Positions 19,908 through 28,364 are shown, counted from the stretch's first letter. The stretch: DNA of 37,624 nucleotides from Elioraea rosea (GCF_007644105.1 NZ_VFAC01000038.1:1-37624), one strand, 5' to 3'. Notes: generated from the letters alone by a model not told the origin. Translations and numbers: made by a program.

Positions 19908-20896
19908 TGGAGGGCACCCGTCATCCGGGCGAAGCAACCCCCGAAAACGCCCCCGGCTCGGCGCTGAAGGTCAGCGTCGTCATCCCCGCCTACAGGGCGG
20001 CGGACCTGCTCGACATCGCGATCGGCTCGGTGGCGCGGCAGACCTTCAAGGATTTCGAGGTGATCGTCGTCGACGACGCGAGCCCCGACGACACAGAGAC
20101 CGTGGCGCGCCGGCTGCTCGCCGAGCACGGACTCGTCCACACAGTGGTGCGGCAAGCTGTCAACGGCGGGCCGGCTGCCGCACGCAACCGCGGCGTCGCC
20201 CTGGCACAGGGCGAGTACGTCGCCTTCCTCGACGCCGACGACGAGTGGCTGCCCGAGAAGCTCGCCCGCCAGGTCGCGCTGATGGACGCCGACCCGGCGA
20301 TGACCCTCTGCGGCTGCCAGGCCGACTGGGTCGACATCAACGGCGCGCTGATCCGCCCCCTCTACGAGAACCTGCCAGACCGGCTGGATGACGGCTGGAA
20401 GCTCTTGTTCTGGAACTGCTACGTCGCCACCCCCTGCGCGATGGCGCGCCGCCTCGACCTCGGCATCGCGCCCTTCGACACCAGACTCCGCGTGGGCGAG
20501 GACCGCGACCTCTGGATCCGGCTCGCGAGCAACGGCCGGGTCGGGCTCGTACAGGAGAAGCAGGTCGTCATCCGCACCTCTCCCGGCAGCTTCATGGCCC
20601 GGCACGCGACGCTCGTGCTCGAGGACACGCTGCCGATGATCCGCCGCCACATCGTCGCCTTCTCCGACACGCTCTCGCTGCGCACTCGGATGCGGGCGAT
20701 CGGGATGCTGCACAGCCAGATCGGCAAGAGCCTCGACGGCGTGCCGGGCCAGTACCTCACGAGCGTCTCGCATCTCGCCCGGGCGGTGCTGCTCGGCTAC
20801 CGGCCGTTCGACAGCCTGCGCCAGATCGTGCTGACCGCCCCGCTAGTCCGCACCGTCAAGGAGCGCGTCAAGGCACGGCTGCAGAAGCCCGCATGA
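19907..20896 (+). CDS. Glycosyltransferase family 2
   Basis: 329-aa GT-A inverting glycosyltransferase. The N-terminal signature VSVVIPAYRAADLLDIAIGS is followed by VIVVDDASPDDT and the metal-binding DxD in AFLDADDEW. RNRGVALAQGEYVAFLD is the usual family strand. No C-terminal membrane spans are seen, so it should act on the cytoplasmic side, either adding a residue to the lipid-linked repeat or making a polyprenyl-phosphate sugar. It is coupled to both neighbours by 1-bp and 4-bp overlaps. Confidence 0.88.
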   Translation: MEGTRHPGEATPENAPGSALKVSVVIPAYRAADLLDIAIGSVARQTFKDFEVIVVDDASPDDTETVARRLLAEHGLVHTVVRQAVNGGPAAARNRGVALAQGEYVAFLDADDEWLPEKLARQVALMDADPAMTLCGCQADWVDINGALIRPLYENLPDRLDDGWKLLFWNCYVATPCAMARRLDLGIAPFDTRLRVGEDRDLWIRLASNGRVGLVQEKQVVIRTSPGSFMARHATLVLEDTLPMIRRHIVAFSDTLSLRTRMRAIGMLHSQIGKSLDGVPGQYLTSVSHLARAVLLGYRPFDSLRQIVLTAPLVRTVKERVKARLQKPA

Positions 20897-21921
20897 GCGC
20901 CGGCTTGCCCTTCGAACTCGCCCCGACGCGGGGGTTCGACCGCCCGTTGCTCGGCGTCGTGCTCGACACCGAGGAGGAATTCGACTGGTCGGCCCCGTTC
21001 TCGCGCCGCAACCGGGGCGTCAACGGCCTCGCACACCTGCACAAGGGGCATAAGATCTTCCGCCGCTACGGGCTCACGCCCGCCTACCTGGTCGATCATC
21101 CGATCGTGGCCGACCCGCGCGCGGCGGAGGTGTTCGGCCCCTGGCTCGCGGCCGGGGAGTGCCTCGTCGGCGCGCAGCTCCACCCCTGGGTGACGCCGCC
21201 CTACGAGGAGGTGGTCTGCCCCTACAACTCGTTCCCCTGCAACCTCGAGCCGGACCTCGAGCGCCGCAAGCTTGCGACGTTGACGGAGGCGATCACGACC
21301 ACGCTCGGCGTCGCCCCGCGCATCTACAAGGCTGGCCGCTACGGGCTCGACATCCGCCGCGAGGAGATGCTGCTCGCGCTTGGCTACACGGTCGACACCT
21401 CCGTGATGCCGTTCCGCGACTTCTCGGGCCTCGGCGGCGGGCCGAACTTCTTCGGTTTCCCCGACCAGCCCTTCTGGCTCGGCCCCGACCGGGTTGGCGC
21501 GGAACGGCGCGTGCTCTACCTGCCGGTGAGTCAGTCCCTCGTCGGGCCGCTGCGCTTCGTCCGCGAGAGCGGCGCGGGCCGGCGGATCTTCGGTCCCCTG
21601 TCCTCACGGCTCAGACTGCCCGGCCTGCTCGCTCGGCTGCACCTGCTCGAGCGGATCATGCTCACGCCCGAAGGCGTCGCGTTCGAGGAAATGCGTCGCC
21701 TCGTGGATGCCCAGGTCGCGGACGGGCGGATGGTGTTCACCCTCTCGATGCACAGCCCCTCCTTCATGCTGGGGGGCACGCCCTACACGCGGTCGCCGGC
21801 CGATCTCGACACGCTGCTCGCTACGATCGACCGGTTCCTTGACTACTTCTTCCATGAACTCGGCGGCATCGCGACCGACCCCTTGAGCCTTCGCGCGCAG
21901 CTAATCGCGGTCAGGGTCTAG
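20893..21921 (+). CDS. WalW-like polysaccharide deacetylase-fold protein
   Basis: 342-aa protein of the WalW/polysaccharide-deacetylase-related type found in glycan clusters. It opens with GVVLDTEEEFDW, where the Asp corresponds to NodB motif 1. It then has AQLHPWVTPP with a conserved His, the KAGRYGLDIR segment, and a late SMHSPSFMLGGTPYTRS that carries another conserved His. Activity is probably deacetylation of a glycan, but the motifs are divergent and the substrate is unknown. It is distinct from the NodB protein at 11371. The start overlaps the GT2 stop by 4 bp; the 3' end overlaps the convergent GT-C gene by 11 bp. Confidence 0.75.
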   Translation: MSAGLPFELAPTRGFDRPLLGVVLDTEEEFDWSAPFSRRNRGVNGLAHLHKGHKIFRRYGLTPAYLVDHPIVADPRAAEVFGPWLAAGECLVGAQLHPWVTPPYEEVVCPYNSFPCNLEPDLERRKLATLTEAITTTLGVAPRIYKAGRYGLDIRREEMLLALGYTVDTSVMPFRDFSGLGGGPNFFGFPDQPFWLGPDRVGAERRVLYLPVSQSLVGPLRFVRESGAGRRIFGPLSSRLRLPGLLARLHLLERIMLTPEGVAFEEMRRLVDAQVADGRMVFTLSMHSPSFMLGGTPYTRSPADLDTLLATIDRFLDYFFHELGGIATDPLSLRAQLIAVRV

Positions 21922-23560
21922 CCTCTCCCTCGATCCGGCGGCCGATGATCGGCAGGTCGATCGTGAAGCTCGGCGGGCGGGGCTTCACCTCGCCGCGGAT
22001 CCGGTAGAGGCGCAGTTCCCTGTCCTCGGTCGGCACGTTCGCCACCACCGGGATGCGGCCGATCTCCTCGAAGCCGGGGCCGTCGAGCACGTGCTGCAGC
22101 CGCGCCATCGCCGCGAGATCGGTCCAGAAATCCCGCTGCGCCACCACCACCGACACGCCGAGGTCACGGATACGCTCCAGGATCTCCTCCTCCGTATCCT
22201 CCCGCTGCCCGACGCCGAGCTCGCGCCGCACCGCGACGGTCAGCAGCAGCTTGTCGGCCCGCGCCGTATAGAGGTCGGGCCGGCCGGAGACGGTGCGCAT
22301 GCTGAAGACGAAGCTGCCGTCACGCTTGCCGGAGAACAGCACGGTCGAATCGGGCGGGGCGAGCGCCGCGACCCGCCGGGCCGCCTCCTCGTAGCCGTCG
22401 ACGCGCGGGACCGCCTCCGTCGCCACCGTGAGCGCGACGAGCGCGGCACCGGCGCCGGCGGCAAGCGCCGGGCCCTGCGCCCTCCCCGCGAGCCCGGCGA
22501 GCCAGACAAGGCCGCAGGCGATCCAGGCGGCGATCGGGACGAGCAGGATCACCCCGTGCCGGGCCTCCTTCAGCTCGATGAAGGAGAGGGCGAGGTAGGA
22601 GACGACGACCCAGAGCACGAGCATCGTCCGCTCGCCCCGCCGCCACGCCCCAGCCCTGCCGAGAAGGCTCGCGACGAGGCCCAGGCCGGCGAGCGCGAGC
22701 GGCAGCCAGCCCAGCATCCCCGGCAGCGCGCGGGCGTACCAGACCCAGCCCTCCAGCGTTTTCCGCGAGGCTGCGGTGTCGACGATCTCGACGACGGACT
22801 GCACATTCGCTTGGCCGAACTGCAGCGTGAGCAGCACGAGCGGGGCGAGCCCCGCGAGGAACAGCAGGGCCGCGAGCCAGACCCGACGCTCCGCCAGCAT
22901 GCCGAAGCCGCGGGCGCGGAGCAGCAGCAGCGCCAGCGCGGGGATGGCGAAGATCATGCTCACCTTGGTGTAGAGTGCGGCGAGCAGGACGGCGGCGGCG
23001 AGGAATAGCGACGCCGTGCCGGCTGTCCTCCCATGCCGCACCGCGAACACGGCCGCCCAGACGAGCCAGCAGAGGGCGGGGATCTCGAGCATCACCTGCC
23101 GGCCCCAGAGCGCGATCTCGGGCAGGCCGAGCAGCACGAGCGCAGCCGCGAGCGCCCCGAGCGGCGGCAGCCAGGCGAGTGCGAGCGCGTACATGCCGAC
23201 GCCGAGCCCGAGTAGATGCAGCGCCACCATCCCTTGCGCCACCGCGTGGCTCTCGCCGAACAGCAGGAAGGCAGGCGCGGAGGTGACGTAGAAGAGCGGT
23301 GGATAGAACAGGATCGTCAGCGCCGGGTACTGCGCGTACCAAGCGAAGGCGAAGCCCTTGGGGTCGCCGACCGGGAGCTCCGTCAGCGCGTCCTTGAGGA
23401 AGATGCCGTTCAGCCCATGCCGCGGCGCATCGCTCCACCAGAACGCGCCGTGCAGCGGGGATGTCGCATAGAGCGCCACGACGGCGAGAGCGATCACCAG
23501 AACAGCGAAAATATTATGTGTCGCGTACCATGGAGCGGGCGGGGTTTCGGCATCCGTCAT
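21911..23560 (-). CDS. GT-C glycosyltransferase (ArnT/PMT-like, GT39 or GT83 type)
   Basis: 549-aa membrane protein with about ten or more hydrophobic spans and a soluble C-terminal region (last ~130 residues). The first periplasmic loop has WWSDAPRHGLNG, where Asp takes the place of the usual acidic DE/DD of ArnT and PMT proteins. WGRQVMLEIPALCWLVWA is the family's next helix. Such enzymes use polyprenyl-phosphate sugars on the outer face of the inner membrane, which makes the small flippase (19533) and the UbiA fusion (23668) sensible partners. It is divergently transcribed from the UbiA fusion across a 107-bp gap holding an inverted repeat. The acceptor could be LPS, EPS or protein. Confidence 0.8.
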   Translation of the reverse strand: MTDAETPPAPWYATHNIFAVLVIALAVVALYATSPLHGAFWWSDAPRHGLNGIFLKDALTELPVGDPKGFAFAWYAQYPALTILFYPPLFYVTSAPAFLLFGESHAVAQGMVALHLLGLGVGMYALALAWLPPLGALAAALVLLGLPEIALWGRQVMLEIPALCWLVWAAVFAVRHGRTAGTASLFLAAAVLLAALYTKVSMIFAIPALALLLLRARGFGMLAERRVWLAALLFLAGLAPLVLLTLQFGQANVQSVVEIVDTAASRKTLEGWVWYARALPGMLGWLPLALAGLGLVASLLGRAGAWRRGERTMLVLWVVVSYLALSFIELKEARHGVILLVPIAAWIACGLVWLAGLAGRAQGPALAAGAGAALVALTVATEAVPRVDGYEEAARRVAALAPPDSTVLFSGKRDGSFVFSMRTVSGRPDLYTARADKLLLTVAVRRELGVGQREDTEEEILERIRDLGVSVVVAQRDFWTDLAAMARLQHVLDGPGFEEIGRIPVVANVPTEDRELRLYRIRGEVKPRPPSFTIDLPIIGRRIEGEARP

Positions 23561-23581
23561 GGGCGGGGAGATACTGGAAAA

Positions 23582-23608
23582 GGCTTACGTTTTCATCCTC
23601 TGTAAGCC
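23582..23608. promoter_or_regulatory. Inverted repeat in a divergent promoter gap, candidate operator
   Basis: Perfect 7-bp arms GGCTTAC (23582-23588) and GTAAGCC (23602-23608) with a 13-bp A/T-richer spacer, centred in the 107-bp gap between the GT-C gene (minus) and the HAD-UbiA gene (plus). Arm spacing of 20 bp centre to centre, about two helical turns, fits a dimeric regulator. No -24/-12 element with correct spacing was found beside it. Confidence 0.45.
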
Positions 23609-23667
23609 GATGATGCTGGATATCCTTCGCCTCCGCGCATTCCAGGCCCCCTGACGCAGCCGATCCG

Positions 23668-25155
23668 ATGCACGACGCCCCATCCCCTGCTCCGGCCCCT
23701 CCCCTGGCGGTCGATCTCGACGGCACGCTCGTCCAGGGCGACACGCTCTATGAGCTGTTCTTCGCCTGCCTCAGGCGGCGGCCGCTGGCGCTGCTGCTCG
23801 TCCCGCTCTGGCTGCTGGAAGGCAAGGCGGGACTGAAGCGGCGGCTCGCCGAGGCGATCGACCCGCGCGGCCTCGTGCTGCTCTACCACGCCCCGGTGAT
23901 CGACTGGCTGAAGCGGGAACATGCCGCGGGCCGGCGGATCGTGCTCGCCACCGCCGCCGACCGCGCCGTGGCCGACGCGGTTGCCGCCGAGCTCGGCCTG
24001 TTCGAGAGCGTGCTCGCGACCGAGGCCGGCCACAACCTGCGCGGCCGCTCCAAGGCCGATGCCCTGGTCGCGCGGTTCGGACTCCACGGTTTCGACTATG
24101 CCGGCAACGACAGTCACGACCTGGCGGTCTGGGCGGTGGCGCGGCGGGCGGTCGTCGTCGCGCCCGACGGTGCTGCGATCATCTCCCGCGCGAGGGCCGA
24201 GGCCCGCGAGGTCGAGCACATCGCCGTCGCCGGGTTCTCGCTCCGCGCGGTGCTGAAGGCGATGCGGCCGCACCAATGGGCGAAGAACGTGCTCGTCTTC
24301 GTCCCCCTCGTCGCGGCGCACCGCTTCACCGAGCTTCCCCTGCTACTCGAGGCGACGGCCGCCTTCCTCGCCATGGGGTTCGTCGCCTCGGCCGGCTACG
24401 TGGCGAACGACCTGCTCGACCTGCAGGCCGACCGGGCGCATCCCCGTAAGCGCCGCCGCCCCCTCGCCTCAGGCGCGCTCGCCGTGCCGCACGGGCCGCT
24501 GCTTGTGGGCGGGCTCCTGGCCGCGGGCCTTGCGATCGCCGCCGCCGTCTCGGCCGCACTCGCGCTCTGGGTGCTGTTCTACCTCTGCCTGACGTTCGGC
24601 TACTCGCTCTGGCTCAAGCAGAAGGTGCTGATCGACGTCTTCGTGCTGGCCGGGCTCTACACCCACCGCATCCTCGCCGGTGCCATCGCCACCCTGATCG
24701 CACCTTCGTTCTGGCTGCTCTCGCTCTCGATGTTCTTCTTCCTGAGCCTCGCGATGCTGAAACGCTACTCGGAGCTGATCGACCTCGCCCGCGACGCCGC
24801 CGAGCGGGGCGCCACAGTCAGGACCCGCGGCTACCGGGCCGAGGACACCGACACGCTCATCAGCCTCGGCGCGGCGAGCGGGTTCTCGGCCGTGTTCGTG
24901 CTCGCCCTCTACATCGACAGCCCCAACGTGCGCGCGCTCTACCACACGCCCGAGATCTTCTGGCTCTGGTGCCCGCTGCTGCTCTACTGGCTGAGCCGGA
25001 TGTGGGTGGGCGCCCGCCGCGGCGTGATCGACGACGACCCGCTGGTGTTCGCCCTGCGCGACCGGATCAGCCTGCTCGTGCTTGGCCTGATGGTGCTGCT
25101 CGCGGGCCTTGCCGCGGTCATCGACCTTCGCTGCCTGCTGCTCGGGCGCTGCTGA
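23668..25155 (+). CDS. HAD phosphatase-UbiA prenyltransferase fusion (DPPR-synthase-like)
   Basis: 495-aa two-domain protein. Residues 1-~200 are a HAD-type phosphatase with motif I DLDGTL (D16, D18), a serine-B-like ATAADRAVADA segment, a later Lys (RSKADAL) and the acidic motif GNDSHD. Residues ~205-495 are a UbiA-type membrane prenyltransferase with NDLLDLQADRAHPRKRRRP, the Asp-rich Mg-pyrophosphate motif followed by HPxK as in decaprenyl-phosphate phosphoribosyltransferases. By analogy the UbiA domain would attach a phospho-pentose to polyprenyl phosphate and the HAD domain would remove the phosphate, giving a polyprenyl-phosphate sugar. Substrate is inferred. The 3' end overlaps the convergent acyltransferase gene by 38 bp. 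Confidence 0.82.
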   Translation: MHDAPSPAPAPPLAVDLDGTLVQGDTLYELFFACLRRRPLALLLVPLWLLEGKAGLKRRLAEAIDPRGLVLLYHAPVIDWLKREHAAGRRIVLATAADRAVADAVAAELGLFESVLATEAGHNLRGRSKADALVARFGLHGFDYAGNDSHDLAVWAVARRAVVVAPDGAAIISRARAEAREVEHIAVAGFSLRAVLKAMRPHQWAKNVLVFVPLVAAHRFTELPLLLEATAAFLAMGFVASAGYVANDLLDLQADRAHPRKRRRPLASGALAVPHGPLLVGGLLAAGLAIAAAVSAALALWVLFYLCLTFGYSLWLKQKVLIDVFVLAGLYTHRILAGAIATLIAPSFWLLSLSMFFFLSLAMLKRYSELIDLARDAAERGATVRTRGYRAEDTDTLISLGAASGFSAVFVLALYIDSPNVRALYHTPEIFWLWCPLLLYWLSRMWVGARRGVIDDDPLVFALRDRISLLVLGLMVLLAGLAAVIDLRCLLLGRC

Positions 25156-26245
25156 GGCGGGTGCCGAGCCGGGCGCGAAGGCGCCGCGCAAGGCCTGCCG
25201 CGCCGGCCTGCGCCCAGCCGAGGGCGCCAGGGGCGGCAAGATCGGCCCAGGCGAGGTCGGCACTCTCCGTCGCCAGGCTCCGCTTGTAGCGGTCATCGCC
25301 GGCGAGGAAGTCATAGGCCACGTCTCCCCCGGCCAGGCTGCGCTCGATCGCCAACACGTGCAGCGTCAGGCCCGGCTTCTCGTGGCCACCCTCCGCGGCC
25401 GCCACCAGCCCGCTCTGATAGGCCGAGACACGCCCGCGGAGGCGGAGATTGTAGAGGTATCCCACCACATCGCCGCCTGCCGACAGCCGGAGCAGGTCGA
25501 GTTCCCCCCGTGCCAGGGCCTTGGCCGTAAGGGCGGCATGGAAACGGCGCGCGAAGGGCCCGGCGAAGGCGCCCGGCTTGCCGCGCCGCCGCCACGTCTC
25601 GCCATGGAGATCCATCAGCGCGGTAAGCCAAGCCTCGAGCGTGGTTGGGCTTATGGCATGCTCGAGGGTGAGGGGCCCGCGGCGCTCGTAGCGCCGGATC
25701 GAGCGGGTGACCTGGTAGCGCGTGTTGCTGCTCAGTCGTGCGCGGTACCCCCCTTCCTCGCGGCGGATCGCGGCGAGGTCGACCCAAGGCGCAGCCCGTT
25801 CCTGAAGGCGCAGGAGATGCCCCCCGGCCCTGGAAACGAGGGCGGGCGGCACGCCGCTGAGCACGAGATGCCGTGCTCCAGTCTCGGCCCAGGCAGCAGC
25901 GAACAGGAGAGCGAGGATACGGTCCCGCTCTGCCCCGGCGGCGGCGACGAGAGGCGCGTTGTGCTCGATGAACGGCGCATCCAGCAGGGGGGCGCCACTG
26001 GCGCCGAGATGGAGGGTACGGCCGCGGCGGTTGAACAGCGCAAGCCCAACCGTCTCGCCGGCGCGGGCCGCCTCGATCACCACCGGGGCGGGGAAGCGTT
26101 CCTCGAACAGGCACCCCATCCACGTCCAGGACTGGAAAAACGAGAGGTCCGGAACGGCTTCCTCGAGCTTGCGCCAGCGTGCTGCAAGGCTGGCCTTTTC
26201 GGGAAACACCGAAAGCCGGATATCCAGTGACGCCTCGTCTCTCAC
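25118..26245 (-). CDS. CelD-like GNAT acyltransferase, second copy in the locus
   Basis: 375-aa protein of the Acetyltransf_6 type. LSFFQSWTWMGCLFEERF is the family's N-terminal aromatic segment. RLSSNTRYQVTRSIRRYERRG is the basic helix found before the second GNAT half, and DVVGYLYNLRLRGRVSAYQSGL carries the acyl-CoA-fold strands. Likely role: acylation of a polysaccharide or glycolipid. It is only distantly similar to the protein at 12303. The C-terminal Ala/Arg-rich tail overlaps the end of the UbiA gene on the other strand. A long plus-strand ORF over the same bases is a shadow. Confidence 0.75.
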   Translation of the reverse strand: MRDEASLDIRLSVFPEKASLAARWRKLEEAVPDLSFFQSWTWMGCLFEERFPAPVVIEAARAGETVGLALFNRRGRTLHLGASGAPLLDAPFIEHNAPLVAAAGAERDRILALLFAAAWAETGARHLVLSGVPPALVSRAGGHLLRLQERAAPWVDLAAIRREEGGYRARLSSNTRYQVTRSIRRYERRGPLTLEHAISPTTLEAWLTALMDLHGETWRRRGKPGAFAGPFARRFHAALTAKALARGELDLLRLSAGGDVVGYLYNLRLRGRVSAYQSGLVAAAEGGHEKPGLTLHVLAIERSLAGGDVAYDFLAGDDRYKRSLATESADLAWADLAAPGALGWAQAGAAGLARRLRARLGTRLSSARAAGSEGR

Positions 26246-26277
26246 CCTGCCCTATCCTGCGCCGCCCCATGCTGCAT

Positions 26278-26296
26278 GCGGGCCTTCCTGGCCCGC
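26278..26296. promoter_or_regulatory. Hairpin upstream of the YdcF-like gene
   Basis: Perfect 7-bp inverted repeat GCGGGCC-TTCCT-GGCCCGC between the divergent acyltransferase gene (start 26245) and the YdcF-like gene. If translation begins at GTG 26315 it lies in the leader; if it begins at ATG 26276 it lies inside the coding region. Could be a leader structure or operator. Confidence 0.35.
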
Positions 26297-26314
26297 CTCC
26301 GAAGGGAGTCCTCC

Positions 26315-27052
26315 GTGTCGCTGCAATCTCTTGCAGCCGCCCTGCTGCTGCCGCCGCTGCTGTTCGTACTGGTCGCCTTGGCCGCGCCTCTGCTGATGCG
26401 TCGACGGTGGTGCGTCACGCTACTCGTCATGGCCAGCATGGTAGGTGTTCTGCTCCTTGCGACCCCCTTCGTCGCGGGTAAGCTGCGTACCAGTCTCGAA
26501 CGGCATGTGGTCGGGGCGATCCCATCCGGCAGCGACCCGAGAGCAATTGTCATCCTTGCGGCCGAGGCAGCACCGCTTGCTGATGGCGGCATCGTCCCTG
26601 GACCGCTCTCGCTTGAGCGACTGGAGGCTGGCGCCCGCCTCGCCCGCCGTGCAGGCCTTCCAGTGCTGATCACGGGAGGCCCGCTGTCTGCAGACGCGCC
26701 TCCAATCGCTGAAGTCATGGCGGGGACACTGAAGGAGGTGTTCGGGATCATCCCTCGTTGGGTCGAGACCGCGGCCCGAGACACCGCAGAGAACGCCCGC
26801 AACAGTGCCGCGCTGTTGGGCCGTGAGGGTATCTCCGCAGCTTATATTGTAACCCATGGTTGGCATATGCCTCGAAGTGTCGAAGCTTTCGGCAGAACTG
26901 GTCTGGTCGTTTTTCCCTTTCCGACGCGCATTAGCCGCAACCCAGACGGGCGCGTAACTGATTGGATTCCCCGCCCGGACCACCTCGCTGAGAGTTGGTT
27001 CATGATCCGCGAATGGGCGGGCCTGGTCCTGTATCGGCTTCGCGACGGGTGA
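26315..27052 (+). CDS. YdcF-like (DUF218) membrane protein
   Basis: 245-aa protein with two N-terminal hydrophobic spans (roughly residues 3-45) and a DUF218 domain: AIVILAAEA, GARLARRAGLPVLITGG, ARDTAENARNSAALL and the signature THGWHMPRS. YdcF/ElyC/SanA relatives act in envelope biogenesis, but the reaction is not established. GTG at 26315 was chosen because AAGGGAG lies 6 bp upstream; ATG at 26276 would add 13 residues and has no such site. Composition is less GC-rich than the sugar genes. An iteron of the plasmid origin lies 20 bp past its stop, so it marks the edge of the polysaccharide block. Confidence 0.8.
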   Translation: MSLQSLAAALLLPPLLFVLVALAAPLLMRRRWCVTLLVMASMVGVLLLATPFVAGKLRTSLERHVVGAIPSGSDPRAIVILAAEAAPLADGGIVPGPLSLERLEAGARLARRAGLPVLITGGPLSADAPPIAEVMAGTLKEVFGIIPRWVETAARDTAENARNSAALLGREGISAAYIVTHGWHMPRSVEAFGRTGLVVFPFPTRISRNPDGRVTDWIPRPDHLAESWFMIREWAGLVLYRLRDG

Positions 27053-27071
27053 TCCCTCAATCGTGGGGGGC

Positions 27072-27084
27072 GTCAGTAGAGTCC
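27072..27084 (+). repeat. Isolated iteron downstream of repA
   Basis: GTCAGTAGAGTCC, identical to the iteron at 28247-28259, lies between the YdcF stop and the repA stop, about 1 kb from the main cluster on the far side of repA. It may be an outlying RepA binding site or the relic of a second origin copy. Confidence 0.75.
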
Positions 27085-27099
27085 CCTCCCCGGCCCCCT

Positions 27100-28026
27100 C
27101 TATCCCAGGCCGAGGCGGCGGGCCTCCTGCCGCGGCACCGCCGGGCTCGACGGGTAGAGGGTGATGCCGTTCTGGTCCGGCTCGACATGCGCTTCGGGGT
27201 AGACCGCAAGGGCGAGCTTGAGCGCCTCGAGGAAGGTCGGCTTGATCTGGCGGACGAGCTTGAAGCCCGCGCCGAACTGGCCGTGGATCGCCGCCCAGCT
27301 CACCACGGTGGGCTTTGCCAGCGAATGCAGCCGGTAGGCGAGCCAGATATAGACATCGATCGCGAGGCTTCGGGTGCTGATCGCGCGGATCGCCTCCTCG
27401 CGCACCGGCACGGGGTGCTCCTTCAGCGACCGCCAGAACCCGTCATCGAGCCTCACCTTGTCCTGCCAGAGCGAGGGCTGGTCGTTGTCGATGACGCCGG
27501 CAAACGAGATCGCGTCCTGCACGAAGGCGCCGTTGTGGCGCGCCTCGCCGCCGTTCCTCTCGGTGAAGAAGGTCAGCCTGCAGGCCGAGATGCGTCGTGC
27601 CTGCTCGGTCACCAGCTGATAGGTGCGGCCGCCTGTGGTGAGCGACATCCGCCCCATCCAGCCTTTCATCGACCGGCCGAGCTCGACTTCCGGCGACCCG
27701 GTGCGGACCGCCTCCGTCTGAAGGTAGAGAAGGATCAGCCGCGCGAAGGAACCGTAGGGCACACCGACCAGGTTGCCCCGCCTGTCGCGGCCGGACTCCA
27801 CGAGAAGGGTCGTGCGGTGCCCTTCCCTGCGCCAGAGCGTTTCCTCGATGCGCTTGTGGGGGAGCGAGGTCATCGCAAAGCCGGCATGGGTGATGCCGAG
27901 CCTGCTTTCGTCTTCGCCGAGCAGGGCGGCTGCGGCCTCGATCGCCAGCCGCTCGTTTTTCGTCGTCGCGAGCGCCTTTGCTCCTTCGACGCCATGTTCG
28001 TGGATCAGCCGATGAACCTCGCCCAT
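27100..28026 (-). CDS. repA: RepA_C-family plasmid replication initiator
   Basis: 308-aa initiator of the 'plasmid encoded RepA' type (PF04796-like). Typical segments are TSLPHKRIEETLW, GVPYGSFARLILLYLQTEAVRTGSPEVELGRSMKGWMGRMSL (split by the family's conserved Gly-Arg), EQARRISACRLTFF, IDVYIWLAYRLHSL and the winged-helix-like WAAIHGQFG. It should bind the nearby iterons and recruit host DnaA and helicase. The ATG at 28026 gives the usual N-terminus (MGEVHRLI); no strong ribosome binding site is visible. A reversed iteron 42 bp upstream of the ATG could serve autoregulation. No frameshift or truncation is seen, so it appears functional. Confidence 0.9.
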   Translation of the reverse strand: MGEVHRLIHEHGVEGAKALATTKNERLAIEAAAALLGEDESRLGITHAGFAMTSLPHKRIEETLWRREGHRTTLLVESGRDRRGNLVGVPYGSFARLILLYLQTEAVRTGSPEVELGRSMKGWMGRMSLTTGGRTYQLVTEQARRISACRLTFFTERNGGEARHNGAFVQDAISFAGVIDNDQPSLWQDKVRLDDGFWRSLKEHPVPVREEAIRAISTRSLAIDVYIWLAYRLHSLAKPTVVSWAAIHGQFGAGFKLVRQIKPTFLEALKLALAVYPEAHVEPDQNGITLYPSSPAVPRQEARRLGLG

Positions 28027-28068
28027 GGGCCGACAGATGACGCCCGGATGCCCCGAAAGCGCAATGGT

Positions 28069-28081
28069 GGACTTTACTGAC
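28069..28081 (-). promoter_or_regulatory. Inverted iteron in the repA leader, candidate autoregulatory operator
   Basis: GGACTTTACTGAC on the plus strand is the reverse complement of iteron GTCAGTAAAGTCC (28122-28134). It lies 42 bp upstream of the repA start in the orientation opposite to the other iterons. Inverted iterons in the initiator leader commonly bind RepA dimers to repress repA. Confidence 0.65.
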
Positions 28082-28121
28082 GGGGCTATTGGGAAGGTAT
28101 TTGGGGTTGGTTATTAGACTC

Positions 28122-28259
28122 GTCAGTAAAGTCCCCTGGATAACCGCGAGTCGCGTCAGCAGGGTCCACTGTACCCGTCAGCAGAGTCCTCGGGATATCT
28201 CGCCTCCGTTGTGGATAACCGACGCGGCCAGGAAGGGGACAGGGGCGTCAGTAGAGTCC
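28122..28259 (+). other. Iteron-type replication origin
   Basis: Four directly oriented 13-bp iterons: GTCAGTAAAGTCC (28122), GTCAGCAGGGTCC (28155), GTCAGCAGAGTCC (28177) and GTCAGTAGAGTCC (28247). Start-to-start distances are 33, 22 and 70 bp; 22 bp is a common iteron spacing. A perfect DnaA box lies in the wider gap. The stretch 28085-28120 is noticeably richer in A/T than the flanks and could be the unwinding region. The whole 28027-28444 gap has no gene; 28260-28444 holds only two TTTCC-GAAAT sites described separately. Confidence 0.85.
28210..28218 (-). promoter_or_regulatory. Perfect DnaA box in the origin
   Basis: TGTGGATAA on the plus strand equals TTATCCACA on the minus strand, the strong DnaA consensus. 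It sits between the third and fourth direct iterons. A weaker CCTGGATAA at 28135-28143 matches 7 of 9. Confidence 0.75.
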
Positions 28260-28364
28260 ACTCCCCTGTCGACTCGGGTCTCCCCCGCCGTCCCGTGTTT
28301 TCCCGCGATCGCCCGGCTTCTCCCAGCCTCTTCCTGGGCTTCTTCCTGGCGACGTCACTCCCCG

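Noticed and set aside
28069-28259. Short spaced repeats as a possible CRISPR array
   Set aside because: Repeats are 13 bp, irregularly spaced, one inverted, and next to repA; they are iterons.
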